A stretch of 16,360 nt of DNA from an uncultured Lachnospiraceae bacterium (lineage in GTDB: Bacteria; Bacillota; Clostridia; Lachnospirales; Lachnospiraceae), in assembly GCA_902766655.1 (NCBI GenBank), contig CACXEL010000410.1:1-16360 (forward strand), given 5' to 3'. The notes below the pieces were generated by a model. The model searched no databases. It was not told the origin of the DNA and worked only from the letters and a program-made list of their open reading frames with translations. Positions 7,127 to 13,769 of the stretch are shown here, one piece after another (position 1 is the first letter of the stretch; each line of letters opens with the position of its first letter). Made by a program: the position numbers and the translations under genes.

Positions 7127-7630
7127 ATGCCCGAATATTCAGAAAAAATCAAATTGGAACCGAACGGGTCCTACACCTGGATGTGTGCCATCGACCCCGC
7201 CTTCTACCGGGGCAGCATAAAGCCCGGCCTCTATGCCTGCCTGGGCATAACTGTGTTCATCCTGGTCTTCGGAGGAATACTCTCCTACAAGTACAATGAC
7301 CGGGAGATTTTTCTGATCGTCGCCGGCTGCGCTGGTGTATTTCTCCTGATCACAGCTTTCTTCTTCGGCCTGGCCTTCAAGGCCGAGCATCCCCGAGAGA
7401 CCTATGTGATGTCAGACATATACATTAGAAGCGGCTACGGCAGGTCTGCCGTTTTCTTCCACTATGACAAGGCGAGGATGGTCGTCATTACCGGCAAATA
7501 CATAGAGCTGCAGGGCAAAACCACGAAAATGCGCGTGTATACGCCGGAAGAAGACTTCCCCTTCATCTCCAACTATATCCTGAACCGCCTTCCCGGCGAC
7601 TGCGAACGCCGATATGAGTGGTCGCGATAG
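7127..7630 (+). CDS. Hypothetical membrane protein with two TM segments
   Basis: A protein of 167 aa. ATG 7127 follows GGAGAG (7115-7120) with a 6-nt gap; the open frame extends upstream through palindrome E, which I treat as non-coding. A short polar N-terminus is followed by two hydrophobic segments (about 33-53 and 60-84) joined by a short charged turn. A soluble C-terminal half of about 80 residues then has alternating beta-strand-like stretches (SAVFFHYDKARMVVITGKYI, ELQGKTTKMRVY) and a final helix. This layout recalls small clostridial proteins with a PH-like (YcxB-like) domain after a TM hairpin, but I do not recognise a named family. No function is assigned. It lies between palindromes E and F. 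Confidence 0.75.
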   Translation: MPEYSEKIKLEPNGSYTWMCAIDPAFYRGSIKPGLYACLGITVFILVFGGILSYKYNDREIFLIVAGCAGVFLLITAFFFGLAFKAEHPRETYVMSDIYIRSGYGRSAVFFHYDKARMVVITGKYIELQGKTTKMRVYTPEEDFPFISNYILNRLPGDCERRYEWSR

Positions 7631-7646
7631 GTATAGGGATGGGGGC

Positions 7647-7703
7647 GGGAATCAAGGACGGTCCTTTTTCCATTTTTGGGAAAAAGGACCCTCCCTGATT
7701 CCC
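7647..7703. repeat. Palindromic element F (slightly decayed)
   Basis: Outer arms GGGAATCA (7647-7654) and TGATTCCC (7696-7703) pair exactly. The core GGACGGTCCTTTTTCC faces GGGAAAAAGGACCCTCC with two mismatches. It combines the GGTCC variant of elements B and C with the TTTTTCCC inner end of A and D. It lies just after the membrane protein gene and marks the last repeat before the hemicellulose locus. Confidence 0.88.
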
Positions 7704-7764
7704 AATCTCCGAATGCTATAGGATTATTGTACATGCAGCTCCAACGCACAGGCAGGTGTTCACG

Positions 7765-10119
7765 ATGAAAGACTTCCAGGTCATTTTCTTAAGCGGCTCC
7801 GACCCGACCCCTTACGTGCCGGACATGTTCCTGCTCTTCTACGTCCTCAGAAAGACCGTCCGCCTCACCTCCTCCGGCAAGAACCACCTCCTCGAGCCCG
7901 GGGACGTGATGATTCTGAACGACGGTGAGCGAGTCCTCCTCTCCTCCGACCCGGACTCCCTGACCGCCGTCATCGGCATCCGCGCCGGCCTGGTCCGCGG
8001 GCTTGCACGGTCCGAGGATCTCTTCTTCCCGGACAGCGCCCTCTCCGAAACGGGAACCAAATACGAAAAATTCTGCCAGGTCGTCCAGGACCTCCTGGGC
8101 GAATACGCCTCCGGCGACAACACCCTCGACTGCCGCAAGCTCAGCTGCCTCTACAGGATCCTCGACAGCATGCTTCGCTACTTCGCCGTCTACAGAGCAA
8201 GTGCGGATACCGGCAGCGATGCCTTCCGCGCCGAGACCGCCTATATCCGCTCCCACTATATGGAGAATCTCTCCCTCGAGGAGATGGCCAGGCGCGCCTA
8301 CATGACCCCCTCCGCCTATTCCCGGAAGTTCAAAAGCCTCTACGGCATGACATTTTCCTCCTTCCTCTCCGGCCTCCGCCTCCAGCACGCCCTCGACATG
8401 CTGATCGGCACCGACCTCCCGGTCACGGAGGTAGCCCTTCAGAGCGGATACAACTCCGTCTCACATTTCAACAAAATATTCCGTGAGACCTACGGATTGT
8501 CTCCCCGGGCCTACAAGGAGGAACGCAGAAACACCGCTGCCGCGACTGAAATTCCCCGGGATGTGACGGAGACCCTGCAGCAGTTCCGGGTCAAGACCCG
8601 CATGACTGTGGTAAAAAGACAGAAATCCCGTCTGGTCGATGCCGAACTGGATACCTCGGGCGGCACCCGCCTCCACAATCCCTGGGGCAACCTCATCTCC
8701 CTGGGCTTTGCCTCCCACCTGCTCTCCGGCCAGTACCAGAATCAGATCGCCTACCTGAAGAAAACCCTGCATTTCACATACGGCGCCATCAACGGCCTCT
8801 TCTCGCCCGAAATGCGCCTCCTCTCCGAAGACGATCCGGGCAGCCTCAGCTTTACACGGCTGGACCAGGTGCTGGATTTTCTGGTGGAAAATGCGATCCG
8901 CCCCCTGATCATCTACGACGACAGAACGCTGAGCGCATACAGAGAGCATGCCGGGAGCGATCTGCTCACCATCAGCGGCATCTCCTCTCTGACCCAATTC
9001 AAAAATGTCACGGAAGCGATCATGGACCACCTCTTCTATCGCTACGGCGCCCGCGAAGTCTCCACCTGGAAGTTCAGCCTCTGGTATTTCACCTTCAAGC
9101 ACTCCGTCTTTTCCCTGACCGACCCCTTCGACGCGGTCTGGGACACCTTCTATGCGTGTATCCGCACCCGCTCGGCCGCCACGGAAGTCGGCGGGCTCGG
9201 CTGCGGCCCCTCCGATTACGAGAACACCGACGACCTGCTGGCCTTTTACACCACCTGGGCAGGCGCGCGCCATGCGCCTGATTTCCTGACGTTGTATGAA
9301 TTTCCCTATAAGACGCTTCGCAGGGAGGATGGCATGGGAACCGTCCGCGTCCGGATCGACAACTTCCTGGAGGACGATCTCCTGAAAATGAAAGCCGTCC
9401 TCCACGACGCCGGCTTCCCCCGCCTCCCGATCATCATCACCGAGTGGAACCTGAGCATTGTCCAGACCAGCGCCTTCAACGATATGGCCGGAAAAGCCGC
9501 CATCATGGCCCAACAGATGGCTTCTTCCATCGGCAGCGCGGATGAGATCTGTTACTGGTATGCCAGTGATCTTGTCTCGGAGAACGTAAAAGCGGACACC
9601 CCTCTGCACGGCGGCTGCGGCCTCCTGACAGCCGACGGGATCTGCAAGCCCGCCTACTATGTTCTCCGCTTCCTCCACGACCTCTTCCCGGTCGTTGTGG
9701 ATCGGGGAAGAAATTATATCGTCACAAAGGACGGACAAGGCAGCTTCGCCATCCTCCTTTACAACCACAAGCCCTTAAGCCTGCGCTACTATAATATGGA
9801 AGAGGCGAAAATAACCCCCGCCGATGAGGACAATATCTTTATCGACCATGATGCCCTGGAAATCACGCTCACGCTCCGCCAGGTGGAGAACCGCACCTAC
9901 CGGATCCGCAGGCAGCTGATCGGCCCCGCCCACGGCAGCGTCCTGGATGAATGGCTGCATCTGGGCAGCGAGGCCCACCCGCCTTACGAAGACCTGCAGT
10001 ACCTGCGGCACCGCTGCATTCCGCTCCGCACGAATGACACTACGCATGTGCAGGACAACACCCTCACCATCTACGAGACGCTGGCTGAACACGAAGTAAT
10101 GCTGCTAAAACTTGTATGA
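7765..10119 (+). CDS. AraC regulator fused to a degenerate GH39 (beta-xylosidase-like) domain
   Basis: A protein of 784 aa. ATG 7765 follows AGGTG (7754-7758) by 6 nt; an in-frame GTG at 7756 is the alternative. An N-terminal cupin-like region (about 1-75) and helical linker precede an AraC double helix-turn-helix (about 155-252: LSLEEMARRAYMTPSAYSRKF and VTEVALQSGYNSVSHFNKIF). Residues 285-735 look like family GH39: LLSGQYQNQIAYLKKTLHF, the nucleophile motif IIITEWN (E560) and YWYASDL with HGGCGLLT. The acid/base motif WNEP of GH39 falls at W440-Y441-F442-T443, so the Glu is Phe. The spacing F442-E560 (118) is close to that between the two catalytic residues of characterised GH39 xylosidases. 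The usual R-x-H near the -1 site reads A341-I-N343. I infer a sugar-sensing regulator of the xylosidase genes just downstream, not an active enzyme. Confidence 0.88.
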   Translation: MKDFQVIFLSGSDPTPYVPDMFLLFYVLRKTVRLTSSGKNHLLEPGDVMILNDGERVLLSSDPDSLTAVIGIRAGLVRGLARSEDLFFPDSALSETGTKYEKFCQVVQDLLGEYASGDNTLDCRKLSCLYRILDSMLRYFAVYRASADTGSDAFRAETAYIRSHYMENLSLEEMARRAYMTPSAYSRKFKSLYGMTFSSFLSGLRLQHALDMLIGTDLPVTEVALQSGYNSVSHFNKIFRETYGLSPRAYKEERRNTAAATEIPRDVTETLQQFRVKTRMTVVKRQKSRLVDAELDTSGGTRLHNPWGNLISLGFASHLLSGQYQNQIAYLKKTLHFTYGAINGLFSPEMRLLSEDDPGSLSFTRLDQVLDFLVENAIRPLIIYDDRTLSAYREHAGSDLLTISGISSLTQFKNVTEAIMDHLFYRYGAREVSTWKFSLWYFTFKHSVFSLTDPFDAVWDTFYACIRTRSAATEVGGLGCGPSDYENTDDLLAFYTTWAGARHAPDFLTLYEFPYKTLRREDGMGTVRVRIDNFLEDDLLKMKAVLHDAGFPRLPIIITEWNLSIVQTSAFNDMAGKAAIMAQQMASSIGSADEICYWYASDLVSENVKADTPLHGGCGLLTADGICKPAYYVLRFLHDLFPVVVDRGRNYIVTKDGQGSFAILLYNHKPLSLRYYNMEEAKITPADEDNIFIDHDALEITLTLRQVENRTYRIRRQLIGPAHGSVLDEWLHLGSEAHPPYEDLQYLRHRCIPLRTNDTTHVQDNTLTIYETLAEHEVMLLKLV

Positions 10120-10257
10120 TACAATTACACTTCCCTATTATAAAAGGCCGGCAGCTCGCCATGTAACGCTGCTCGAACTTGTGTGAAAAAATGACACTCC
10201 CCTGTTAGAATAAAGGTCGTCTGCGCACGAAGTAATACTGCTCCGTCTTTTGTGTGG
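10082..10257 (+). repeat. Degenerate tandem repeat, about 68 bp x 2.6, overlapping the regulator's 3' end
   Basis: Three units start near 10082, 10149 and 10218. The landmark GTAATGCTGCT (10096) recurs as GTAACGCTGCT (10163) and GTAATACTGCT (10232), with periods of 67 and 69 bp. The first unit holds the last codons and stop of the AraC-GH39 gene (HEVMLLKLV-stop). In the second unit the matching frame reads HVTLLELV-stop, and in the third HEVILLRLL. Units one and two also share ACACT-CCCT-TTA-AA and an AAAGG box. The third unit is cut short. Confidence 0.8.
10112..10141 (+). promoter_or_regulatory. Candidate promoter inside the tandem repeat
   Basis: TTGTAT (10112-10117) and TATTAT (10136-10141) are 18 bp apart, on the plus strand and overlapping the stop of the AraC-GH39 gene. 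The second repeat unit holds a less well spaced version (TTGTGT at 10179, TAGAAT at 10206). A transcript from here would reach the terminator at 10329-10363. Confidence 0.3.
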
Positions 10258-10328
10258 CAGACGTTCTCATTCATTTCAACCGAATAATTCTGCAGGCTGA
10301 CCCACATATCACAAGAGCAGCGACATAT

Positions 10329-10363
10329 AAAGACAAGAAACCGCATGTTTCTTGTCTTTTTTT
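10329..10363 (+). terminator. Rho-independent terminator
   Basis: AAAGACAAGAAAC (10329-10341) pairs perfectly with GTTTCTTGTCTTT (10347-10359) around a 5-nt loop CGCAT, and the T-run continues to 10363. This is a good intrinsic terminator shape on the plus strand. The left arm begins with As, so it may also work on the minus strand. It lies 209 bp after the AraC-GH39 stop and 131 bp before the GH43 start, so it separates the two transcripts or attenuates read-through. Confidence 0.85.
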
Positions 10364-10494
10364 GTTCTCATTTTCCAATTATGGCAAAAAACCAGTCAAA
10401 AGCAGTCGATTAAGCGAAAGTTCCAGGGACAATTATCAGGTACACTTGAACCATAAAAGAAATGAACCCCACCACCTTACAAGGAGGAACAACA
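10364..10494 (+). promoter_or_regulatory. Upstream region of the GH43 operon
   Basis: This 131-bp stretch after the terminator is AT-rich compared with the genes and must hold any dedicated promoter for GH43. No clear -35/-10 pair is visible. Two CAGTC direct repeats 10 bp apart (10393-10397, 10403-10407) have the helical spacing expected of AraC half-sites, but they are short. The strong AAGGAGG at 10481-10487 sets the GH43 start. Confidence 0.35.
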
Positions 10495-12114
10495 ATGGAC
10501 ATGCTCAGAAATCCCATCATCCCCGGCTACTATCCCGACCCTTCCATCATCCGCGTGGAGGACGACTTCTACATGGTCAACTCCAGCTTCGAGATGGTTC
10601 CCGGTATCCCGATTTTCCACAGCCGTGACCTGGTCCACTGGGAGCAGATCGCAAACGCCATGACCGTGGAGAACGGCTTCTACATGGAGCGCAACTGCGG
10701 CGTCGGCGGCGTCATGGCCCCCACCATCCGCTATTTTGACGGGACCTACTACATCATCAACGCCAACTTCGCGGACAAGGGCAACTTCATCGTCACCGCC
10801 TCCGACCCCCGCGGCCCCTGGTCCAATCCCCACTATCTGGACGACGTCCCCGGGATCGACGCCTCCTTCTTCTTCGACAATGACGGCAGGTGCTACATCA
10901 TGGGCACCGGCAACGTCTGGGACAACGGAGCCGGCGTCATGGAGCGCGGCATCTGGGTCGCTGAGTATGACATTCAGAACTTCCGCTGCATCGGCGAGCC
11001 TTTCACCATCTTCAACAGCGCCATGCGCGGTGGAGCCGCACCGGAAGCACCGCACCTCTACCACATCGGCGACTGGTATTACCTCATGATCGCCGAGGGC
11101 GGCACGGAGCATTATCACGCGGTCATGGTCGCGAGGAGCCGCGAGCTGTTCTCATTTTTCGAGGGAAATCCGGCCAACCCCGTCATGACCCACCGCCACA
11201 TGGGCTTTAAGGCTCCCATCATCAACGTCGGCCACGCCGACCTGGTGGAGCTGAAGGACGGCAGCTGGTACGCGGTGATGCTGGGCTCCAGGCTCATCGA
11301 CGGCAAGTGCAAGAACCTCGGCCGCGAGACTTTCATCTGCCCCGTTGTCTGGGAGAGGGACTGGCCGCTCTTCAGCCCGGAGACAGGCAAGATCGAGTGG
11401 ACCTATCCGGCGCCGGCTTCCCTGGAGCAGACGACTTATCCCAAAGAGCCGCAGCTCGACGACTTCGACAGCGAGGACCTGCCCCTGCACCTGGTCTTCT
11501 GGGGCATGCCGGAAAAGCACTTCTGGAAGGTGGAAGACTCCTGCCTCAAGCTCCGCTGCATCCCCCAGCGCCTGGATGACGATCTCGCCCCCATGCAGAT
11601 GGACGGCATCCGCCGCCCCGGCCGCATCACTTCCTTCGTAGGCCGCCGGCAGAGGGAGATGGACAGCACCCTGACCGCCGCCATGCATTTCTACCCGGAA
11701 GCCGAAGAGAGTGCCGGCATCGCGCTTGTGCAGGCCATGAACCACCAGCTCCATTTCGAGCGCGCCTGTGAAAATGGAAAACAGGTCCTGCGGGTCGTCC
11801 TCATCACAGCAGACTACGCACAGCCCCCGTATTTCCCGGGATTCACCAGCGTCACCAACAGGGAAGTGCTCGCCTCCGTGCCCTGTGACAGTAAGGACCT
11901 GGTCCTCTCCGTGGAAATGAAGCACGAGGATTTCATTTTCCGCTGCGGAGCGGACAAGGACAGCCTGACCGATATCTGCCACGTGGACGGCGCCCTGATC
12001 AATCCGGAGAAGGTCGGCTGCATGTGCGGCACCCTCCTGGGCGTATACGCCACCGGCAACGGACACGACATCGATAACACCGCAGATTTTGACTGGATGG
12101 AAGTCATCGAATAA
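10495..12114 (+). CDS. Glycoside hydrolase family 43 beta-xylosidase / arabinofuranosidase
   Basis: A protein of 539 aa from ATG 10495, seven bases after AAGGAGG; an in-frame ATG at 10462 lies before that site. The N-terminal five-bladed propeller (about 5-320) begins with the typical NPIIPGYYPDPSIIR. The catalytic triad by position is D15 (base, in YPDPS), D122 (pKa modulator, in GIDASFFFD) and E184 (acid, in APEAPHLY), close to the spacing in intracellular GH43 beta-xylosidases. The C-terminal part (about 330-535) is the beta-sandwich found in the longer beta-xylosidase subfamilies, with RRPGRITSFVGRRQ. There is no signal peptide, so it trims imported xylo-oligosaccharides in the cytoplasm. 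It may also release arabinose. It heads an operon with the symporter 15 bp downstream. Confidence 0.92.
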   Translation: MDMLRNPIIPGYYPDPSIIRVEDDFYMVNSSFEMVPGIPIFHSRDLVHWEQIANAMTVENGFYMERNCGVGGVMAPTIRYFDGTYYIINANFADKGNFIVTASDPRGPWSNPHYLDDVPGIDASFFFDNDGRCYIMGTGNVWDNGAGVMERGIWVAEYDIQNFRCIGEPFTIFNSAMRGGAAPEAPHLYHIGDWYYLMIAEGGTEHYHAVMVARSRELFSFFEGNPANPVMTHRHMGFKAPIINVGHADLVELKDGSWYAVMLGSRLIDGKCKNLGRETFICPVVWERDWPLFSPETGKIEWTYPAPASLEQTTYPKEPQLDDFDSEDLPLHLVFWGMPEKHFWKVEDSCLKLRCIPQRLDDDLAPMQMDGIRRPGRITSFVGRRQREMDSTLTAAMHFYPEAEESAGIALVQAMNHQLHFERACENGKQVLRVVLITADYAQPPYFPGFTSVTNREVLASVPCDSKDLVLSVEMKHEDFIFRCGADKDSLTDICHVDGALINPEKVGCMCGTLLGVYATGNGHDIDNTADFDWMEVIE

Positions 12115-12129
12115 GAAAGGATAAGAAAA

Positions 12130-13524
12130 ATGAGTACAAATCAGACAGACAACACCGCAGTAAAGCTCCCCCTGCTTCAGAAGATCGGCTACGGCTTCGG
12201 CGAGGCGGGCAGCACCCTCTCCTGGACCATGATCAGCTCCTACCTCACCGTCTTCTATTCGGACGTCGTCGGTCTGGCCCCGGCCGTCATTTCCGTCATC
12301 ATGCTGGTCGCCCGCATCTGGCAGGCCCTCTGCGATCCGATCTTCGGCGCCGTGGCCGAGAACACCAGGTCCCGCTGGGGCCGCTACAGACCCTACATCC
12401 TCTTCGGCGCCCCGCTGCTGGCCCTCTTCAACTGCCTGACCTTCCTCAAGCTTGACATCCCGAACGGTGCCAAGACTGTCTTCTGCCTCCTGACCTACAT
12501 CATCTGCTGCACAGCCTACTCCGTCGCCAACGGTGCTGTCGCCTGCGTCGTCAACTCCATGACCTCCATCAACGCAGAGCGCGTTTCCGCCAACGCCGTC
12601 AAGGGCGTCGTCTCCTCCCTGGCCGGTATGGCCGTGAATGCAGTCACCATGCCGCTCATCCTTCACTTCGGCGGCGGCAGCGCCAGTTCCGCCAACGGCT
12701 ATTTCATGACCGCCCTGATCTTCTCCCTCTGCTCCATCCCCTTCTTCTACATCTGCTTCCGCTCCGCGATCGAAGTGATCGGCGGCGGCGAGAAGAAGGC
12801 CCAGAAGGGCGAGAACGTCATCGTCATGATCGCCAAGTCCTTCGCCGGCGCCTTCCGTGACTGGAACGTGGCCTGGCTGATGATCGCCATGCTGATCTAC
12901 CTGACCGCCCTCTTCGGAAGAATCAGCGTCATGGTCTTCTACTTCATCTACGTCACCGGCGACCCCATGGGTATGGCAGCCTTCGGCACGGCCATGACCG
13001 CCGGCATGCTGGTAGTCAACTTCTACACTCCCTTCCTGCTCAACCACATTGACAAGAAATTCGTCGCCTGCATCGCCTGCGTCTGCCAGGCCGTCTGCTG
13101 CACAGCCTTCTACTTCATGGGCGAGGCCCGCATGGCCAGCTCCATCATCGCCATCGTCGGCTTCCTCTATGGCGCCACCAACATGGTCTCCCTGGTCTCC
13201 GTCTCCCTCTGCGGTGAGCTGATCGACGACAACTGGATCCGCACCGGCAGCCGCTCCGACGGTGTCATCGTCACCGCTGTCTCCTTCTCCACCAAGATCG
13301 CCAACGCTGTCGGCTCCGCGATCGGTATCGCCGCCCTGGGCGCCGTCGGCTTCATCGCCAACAGTGAAATGAGTGCACCCGTCCTGACCAACGTCAACAA
13401 GGTCATCAACCTGATGCCGGCCGCCCTCTTCCTGGTCGCCATCATCCCCTTCCTCATGATCAGAATGACCAACAGGAAGGGCAAGGAGAATGAAGCGAAA
13501 ATCAAGACCATGATGCAGCAGTAA
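12130..13524 (+). CDS. GPH-family sugar:cation symporter, first paralogue
   Basis: A protein of 464 aa with about 12 hydrophobic segments, a normal length for the glycoside-pentoside-hexuronide:cation symporters (MelB, XynB and relatives). Family marks are KIGYGFGEAGSTLSW near the N-terminus and SRWGRYRPYILFG at 81-93. The cation-site motif, normally RIWDAxNDP, reads RIWQALCDP at residues 62-70. The counterparts of MelB D55 and N58 are therefore Q65 and C68, while D59 is kept as D69. It starts 15 bp after the GH43 stop with AAAGGA upstream and is almost certainly co-transcribed. The likely substrate is a xylo- or arabinoxylo-oligosaccharide, from context only. The changed motif may mean altered ion coupling. 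Confidence 0.9.
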   Translation: MSTNQTDNTAVKLPLLQKIGYGFGEAGSTLSWTMISSYLTVFYSDVVGLAPAVISVIMLVARIWQALCDPIFGAVAENTRSRWGRYRPYILFGAPLLALFNCLTFLKLDIPNGAKTVFCLLTYIICCTAYSVANGAVACVVNSMTSINAERVSANAVKGVVSSLAGMAVNAVTMPLILHFGGGSASSANGYFMTALIFSLCSIPFFYICFRSAIEVIGGGEKKAQKGENVIVMIAKSFAGAFRDWNVAWLMIAMLIYLTALFGRISVMVFYFIYVTGDPMGMAAFGTAMTAGMLVVNFYTPFLLNHIDKKFVACIACVCQAVCCTAFYFMGEARMASSIIAIVGFLYGATNMVSLVSVSLCGELIDDNWIRTGSRSDGVIVTAVSFSTKIANAVGSAIGIAALGAVGFIANSEMSAPVLTNVNKVINLMPAALFLVAIIPFLMIRMTNRKGKENEAKIKTMMQQ

Positions 13525-13559
13525 TACGATTTCCCCGCAGCCTCGCGGAACACAGATCT

Positions 13560-13698
13560 CAGCGGTGGGTCGACACCCGCCGCTGGGACCGGTCCATTCC
13601 ATGCCTCCTGCAGAGGAGGCGGCCTCCCTCAGAGGCGCAGGCCTCTCCTGGGGCCCTCTGGCGGTGGTCGTACAACAAAACTGTCTCCCTCTGGAGAC
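13560..13698 (+). other. Cluster of tight hairpins between the two symporter genes
   Basis: The 245-bp gap 13525-13769 holds no credible gene but is rich in short perfect or near-perfect stems with 4-nt loops. They are CAGCGGTGGGT/ACCCGCCGCTG (13560-13585, loop CGAC), GCCTCCT/AGGAGGC (13603-13620, loop GCAG), AGAGGC/GCCTCT (13631-13646, loop GCAG) and GTCTCC/GGAGAC (13683-13698, loop CTCT). The sequence GGACCGGTCC (13586-13595) is also a palindrome. None is followed by a T-run, so these are not ordinary intrinsic terminators. They could control mRNA processing, read-through or translation of the second symporter. Confidence 0.65.
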
Positions 13699-13769
13699 GG
13701 AGGCTTCTCACTCAACAATATTGCGACAGTTCATCTTCCTCAGTACCAGACAAAGAAAGGGCCGTATCT

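Noticed and set aside
3568..7703. Spaced palindromic repeats as a CRISPR array.
   Set aside because: Copies are 0.5-1.2 kb apart with genes between them, their arms differ, and there are no regular short spacers or cas genes.
10125..10346. A 73-codon minus-strand frame in the gap before GH43.
   Set aside because: It starts inside the intrinsic terminator stem, covers the tandem repeats, and has no recognised sequence or convincing ribosome binding site.
10411..10424. A possible catabolite-responsive element (TAAGCGAAAGTT) upstream of GH43.
   Set aside because: It shares only part of the cre consensus and lacks the symmetric second half.
11152..13602. An 816-codon antisense frame across GH43 and the first symporter.
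   Set aside because: Same composition artefact (long runs of Gly, Asp, Val, His); it crosses two clear sense genes and has no domain.
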